A stretch of 64,000 bases of DNA from Stratiolaelaps scimitus (taxonomy: Eukaryota > Arthropoda > Arachnida > Mesostigmata > Laelapidae): positions 5,688,501-5,752,500 of the forward strand of contig JABWDB010000019.1 of assembly GCA_019614645.1 (NCBI GenBank). Direction: 5' to 3'. Shown in pieces: positions 60,028 through 64,000 of this stretch. The notes beneath the pieces are model-generated. The model searched no databases. It saw only the letters and a list, made by a program, of their open reading frames with translations, and was not told the DNA's origin. How positions within the stretch are numbered: position 1 is the first letter of the stretch; each line of letters opens with the position of its first letter. Position numbers and translations under genes: made by a program.

Positions 60028-60050
60028 TCTCTCTCTCTCTCTCTCTCTCT
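60028..60050 (+). repeat. (CT)n microsatellite
   Basis: About 23 bases of alternating CT followed by a short T-run. Confidence 0.95.
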
Positions 60051-60638
60051 TTTTAGTATTCGAATGTCCTTTCATTAGCAACCTACGTGAGTTTCTATCC
60101 ATGGTGGCAGTCGCATTGCGTTTATCATGGGAAGAGGACGGTGGATGGGAGGGAGGGGCGGGGGGGTTTAAAAACGCCTGTTGCAATTCTAGCGGAGGTT
60201 TGTTCATTGCTGTAACTCGCAGTTGCGCTTGTGTCGTGGATATACTTTGTGGTTGCTGCTGCTGCTGCAGTTTCTGATGCTCTTAATGATGTTGCTGTTT
60301 CCATCCTCGGAGCGTCGCCGCTGTCGTTGGCCGTCGTCATCTGTCATCGCTTCATTCATCTCTCGATTTGTCCGTCACGACACCATTTTGTTGGTTTGCG
60401 GTTGTTGTTGTTCGGCTGCTGCTGTAGTGGACGACTCGCATAGAGATCCTGCCAACTCACAGCACGCCAGAACGGTTTCACGGAATAGACGGCCAAGCGG
60501 CCGCTGTAGCAGAATCAGAGAGTTGTTGCATACCATATTTCTCTCTCCCCGAGCTGGTGGGGTCTGCTGGCACTACTGGATTCGCCAGCGACAGCTAATC
60601 AAGCAGCGAGGTAAGCATATCGCTTACGGTCTTTCTCT

Positions 60639-60658
60639 TATATATATATATATATATA
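60639..60658. repeat. (TA)n microsatellite
   Basis: About 20 bases of alternating TA. Confidence 0.95.
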
Positions 60659-63343
60659 GTATGCGTTTCGCGTACAAGTTTAGCTGCGTGCGCAAGCACT
60701 CGCTTTGGCTCTAGGCAGGCCTTAGGAGTAGCTCCAGCGAACTCAGCAGAAAACTGGCCTGCCGTCGGGCGGAGCCACTCGTACCCGCACCATTTCTACT
60801 GCTACGGCAACATCCATCCGATTACTATTATTATGACCACTCGCATTAGTTAGTGCTCGTAGAAATACTACCTACTGCCCACTCTCGAATTGTTCGCGCT
60901 CTTCTGACTTTCGTTGTGCTGCTGCTGCTGGAGGCTGCGGCGGCGATATTCGTGCCGCCAAGCTATCCGTCGCATATTCCTCCACCGTCAGCGGCCGCTG
61001 ATCGCAATGAGCCGTGTCAGCTGTGGCCAGCCGGCTCGCCGTGGTCCCAGCCTACGGAGTAGGAGGGCTGGCAACAGATCGACCGACCGGCAATGGGACA
61101 GCGACTCAAAACGAACCCGCTACGTTGCGTTGGCCGGTGGCAGTCTCCCAGGGCACTGGTGTTGCCGGCGCCTTCGACTTTCGCGCCGAGGCAACGAGCT
61201 GGCGGGCCGAACGATCGGCGAGTGGCTGTGTGGTTTGCGACCGCTTGGCTGGAATCGAGCGGACCTAAGGTTGCGCTCGATTTGCGTTCACATCTTGCTG
61301 AATAGTATCTCTCTAACTATGGCCGAGCGTGATGCGCAGGTGTGTGTGTGTGTGTGCGTGTATCGTGAATAAGCGAGTGAGTCTATCCGCGGCTCGGAGA
61401 TGCTGTTCGCGGCTGCCGGCGCGTGTGTGCCACCGACACGAGTGAGAACTGAGCTAATCGGAGGCTGAGAGCCAGTCGACACACGCACACCTATACACAT
61501 CCACGTAAACAAGTTCGTTGCCAGAGTTACGTGACGGAAGGAGCACGGAGTGATTGGAGCAAGGAGGAAGGCGCGGTCATGTTCGAACTCTGAACGCTAC
61601 CGAGTAGATACAATGCAATACAAAGTGTGCTTCATTGACGCAAGGGTAACATCGCTTAAGTCCTCTCCTCGTAGAAATGAAGAAAGGTGAGGACAGGCCA
61701 GCCGGACGGATAGCAGACGGCGACGGGTGCAAGAGCCAAAGAGCACGAGTGAAGCACGCGTGATCGTTAGAGAAGCAGAAACAGTAATGAGTAGAACTAG
61801 TAATGAGAATAATCATAATTATCACCATCGTAACAAGAAGCTTCGCAAAGGAATCGATGTACGAAACGAATAGACAAAAAAAAACCGCTATTGTTGCAGT
61901 TGGTGGTGGCGGTAGCGCTGATGTGAACCTATCACGAGACGACGAGGTATAATTGTATCGATGTGCTAGATAGTTGCTTTACACATTACAGCCAGTCCTG
62001 GTCGCGCGTACGTATCGACTGTTTATTTCTGCTAGAGGTACAAGTGTTGCTGTTGGCTTGGTCAGGTCCGCTGATTTTCGGCCTGACGATTACGAGGTTG
62101 TGCCGGCGGGATTGCCTCGTTTTGCGTCAGGACACATTTCAGTTCTTGTCACCTTGTTCTATTCTCTCTCTCGCCGGTCTCGGTTTCGACGCGTTGTCCT
62201 TCTCTCTCTCTCTCTCGCTAGCTAGGGATCTGTCGACCCGTCGAGGGCTTCAGAGCCGGCGTATCGTCTGGCGTACATGGGACTCCCCGTGCCGTGTAGC
62301 CAACTAGCCGTTTCCCGCTTGTACAGGCAGCTAAGCCGAATGGACAGCAGCTGGACTTAGTTTATAGAGTATTTCGCGTTTCACAATCGCGTACCGTCTC
62401 GGCTTGTCGGTACTGCTACACATGCTGATGACACTGCTGCAGCGTCGATAAATCAGCCTCTTCTTCCCTGCCACACCGGGACAACTCCAACGAAGTTGGT
62501 ATATATATATATATATGACGGATTCCGTTGCTATAGCGGGCTCCGTCGCCTCATGGCCGGTGGCCTGTTGCCGCCGACAGCTGGATAGCAGCCTAACCGT
62601 CGCCGAGCTCGAGCTTTTCTATTATATACATATATTAGAGTGTTCTCGTGCGCCGTGTGTTGTCGCCACGTGCCGTTGCTGGTGCTGCTGCTGCTGCCAC
62701 TGGTGGCGGTGGTGAATTACGGAGCGAATGAAGACAGTAGTGGAGCTCAGTTAGAGCACCGCAGAGTTGTCGCTGTGGCTGCCTCAACAGTGCTCGGGAA
62801 CGTGCTCCGCCGAGGGAATGCTCGTAGAGACATAGGTGGACGCATACACAGAGAGTTAGCCTCGCGTGCTGGCATACAGACCCTCACGGCGACAGCCTAG
62901 CCATAGACAGCTCCTTCTGCAGCAGAAGCAGGTCCCGTATATCAGGTGTGGGTAAAACAGCAATCGTCGTTCAGATGTTGCTGCTGCTGCGGTTGGCCAA
63001 TAGGCCAGTTGCTACAGCAGGCTATGACTCTAATGACTGCTGCCCTCGTACTGCCTGAGTCAGGGCTGCAGCTTTCGAGGGCATTGGCATAGAGAGGCAT
63101 TGGATGGGTCAAAATCGAGGGGGGGAGCAGGAGAGGAAACTGGCCGGCCAGTCAGACAGCCGCTCATTTCAAAGGTCGATATTATGTAATCAATAGTCGA
63201 GCAGCCGTCATCATCCATTGGACGAGCGCAGCAACCGTCGACGCTGCAGCCAGACCAAAGCAGAGTACGACGTTGTCGTCGGTTGGCAGCTGTAGGCGGC
63301 TCTACCTCCTTGGCAAGATTGTCCCTAGTGGACGGGCAGGGAA

Positions 63344-63345
<2 letters not shown>

Positions 63346-63376
<31 letters not shown>
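63346..63376. repeat. (TA)n microsatellite
   Basis: About 31 bases of alternating TA. Confidence 0.95.
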
Positions 63377-63379
<3 letters not shown>

Positions 63380-64000
63380 CATACTATCCACTAGCTCGTT
63401 GGTTATCCGAGTCGATGAGTGTCGGTCCGACAAAGAGGGCGAGTCAGCCCTTAGTCGAGCAACCTACATCTATGTCTGATCGTACAGTTTGTCGAAAACT
63501 TGCCGAGGAATTGGATACGTTACGTTCGGAGAGGCCGTAGGCTGACTATTGCTGTTAAGTCCTGTTGTTATTCGCCGTTTCGAATATTGAGATGTAGTAG
63601 AAGAGACAGTCGGATTCGGCGTTAACGGTACACGACGCTATCATCGTATTAGTTATTACAAAACGCGGCAGACATATTCATAATAATAATAATCAGCAAA
63701 TATTGAGGTGCCATTCGCGTATATGTACGTATTCGTTTGTGTGTGCGTGTGTGAGAGCGCGTATGGCACAGTGTGTCAACATCATATTTGAATGGTCGAG
63801 TATCGACATCGGCACGAAGATCTACTGCACCAGATCGCCTCCATGGACAGACACCAACGACTATCTTTGAGACCTGACACCAACGGGACTAGACGCTGTG
63901 CGTGTCTCTCTCTACTGAGTGTCAGGTAGCTCGTGGTCGCGGCAACTTGTAACTCAGTGGATGTGAACGGTTGAGCGGCTAAAAACGTGAGCGCTCCGTT

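Larger units (their letters stand above)
54817..64000. other. CpG- and CTG-rich region, possibly 5' region of a gene
   Basis: This stretch is rich in CpG, CTG/CAG and CT tracts, with (AT)n at 55801-55828, 60639-60658 and 63346-63376. The longest frame (minus, 55903-56622, 239 codons) has Ser/Arg/Leu/Cys-rich composition without any domain and lies opposite other open frames, so it is not called. The frame at 58933-59187 ends at a CAG|GTGACA donor and 59413-59619 is an ATG-started short frame; both are unrecognised. A GAG|GTAAGC donor lies at 60611. The mix of CpG, homopolymer-prone trinucleotides and donors but no clear coding would fit long 5' untranslated exons, but that is inference. Confidence 0.4.

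Overview
This 64-kb window is eukaryotic nuclear DNA. No open frame could be matched to a known cellular protein family, there is no rRNA, no CRISPR array and no operon structure. The sequence alternates between AT-rich spacer full of long (TA)n tracts and GC/CpG-rich islands with (CT)n, (GA)n and (CTG)n repeats. Together with a mariner-type transposase fragment, LINE debris and tRNA-derived SINEs, this suggests an arthropod intergenic or intronic region. A mite or tick is possible, but that is inference: no species-diagnostic gene is visible.

Layout. From 1 to 9 kb there are GC-rich low-complexity islands, two TATA-like motifs (42-51, 8375-8382) and short tandem repeats. A tRNA-like sequence with perfect A and B boxes lies at about 9.1 kb. 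From 11 to 15.4 kb there are AT-rich spacer, perfect hairpins (11.2 kb and a pair at 13.34-13.41 kb) and two decayed LINE fragments on the minus strand: endonuclease-like at 14.41-14.56 kb and reverse-transcriptase-like at 15.0-15.33 kb. A minus-strand tRNA-derived SINE lies at 17.1-17.2 kb, and a second copy of its 3' part at 42.47 kb is 90% identical. A truncated mariner-like element lies at 24.5-25.1 kb between two (TA)n tracts. From 26 to 41 kb there is mostly unannotated sequence with microsatellites and one 17-bp perfect hairpin (39.8 kb). The best-defined element is at 41.3-41.9 kb: a complete retroposon starting with a tRNA-like head, ending in A18 and flanked by an identical 15-bp target-site duplication.

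Coding potential. A few open segments end at good splice-donor sequences. The strongest is 51.79-52.06 kb on the plus strand; weaker ones are at 47.23, 22.06, 20.1 and 34.3 kb. They are listed as candidate exons of unknown function because similarity search and RNA data are needed. The last 10 kb (54-64 kb) is CpG- and CTG-rich and begins with a cluster that looks like a CpG promoter: an 18-bp GC palindrome, an arthropod-type initiator, an NRF1-like palindrome and a GTGAGT donor. It could be the 5' region of a gene extending beyond the window.

No gene network can be described. The supported biology is retrotransposition (SINEs mobilised by some LINE) and DNA transposition (mariner), in a repeat-rich non-coding background.
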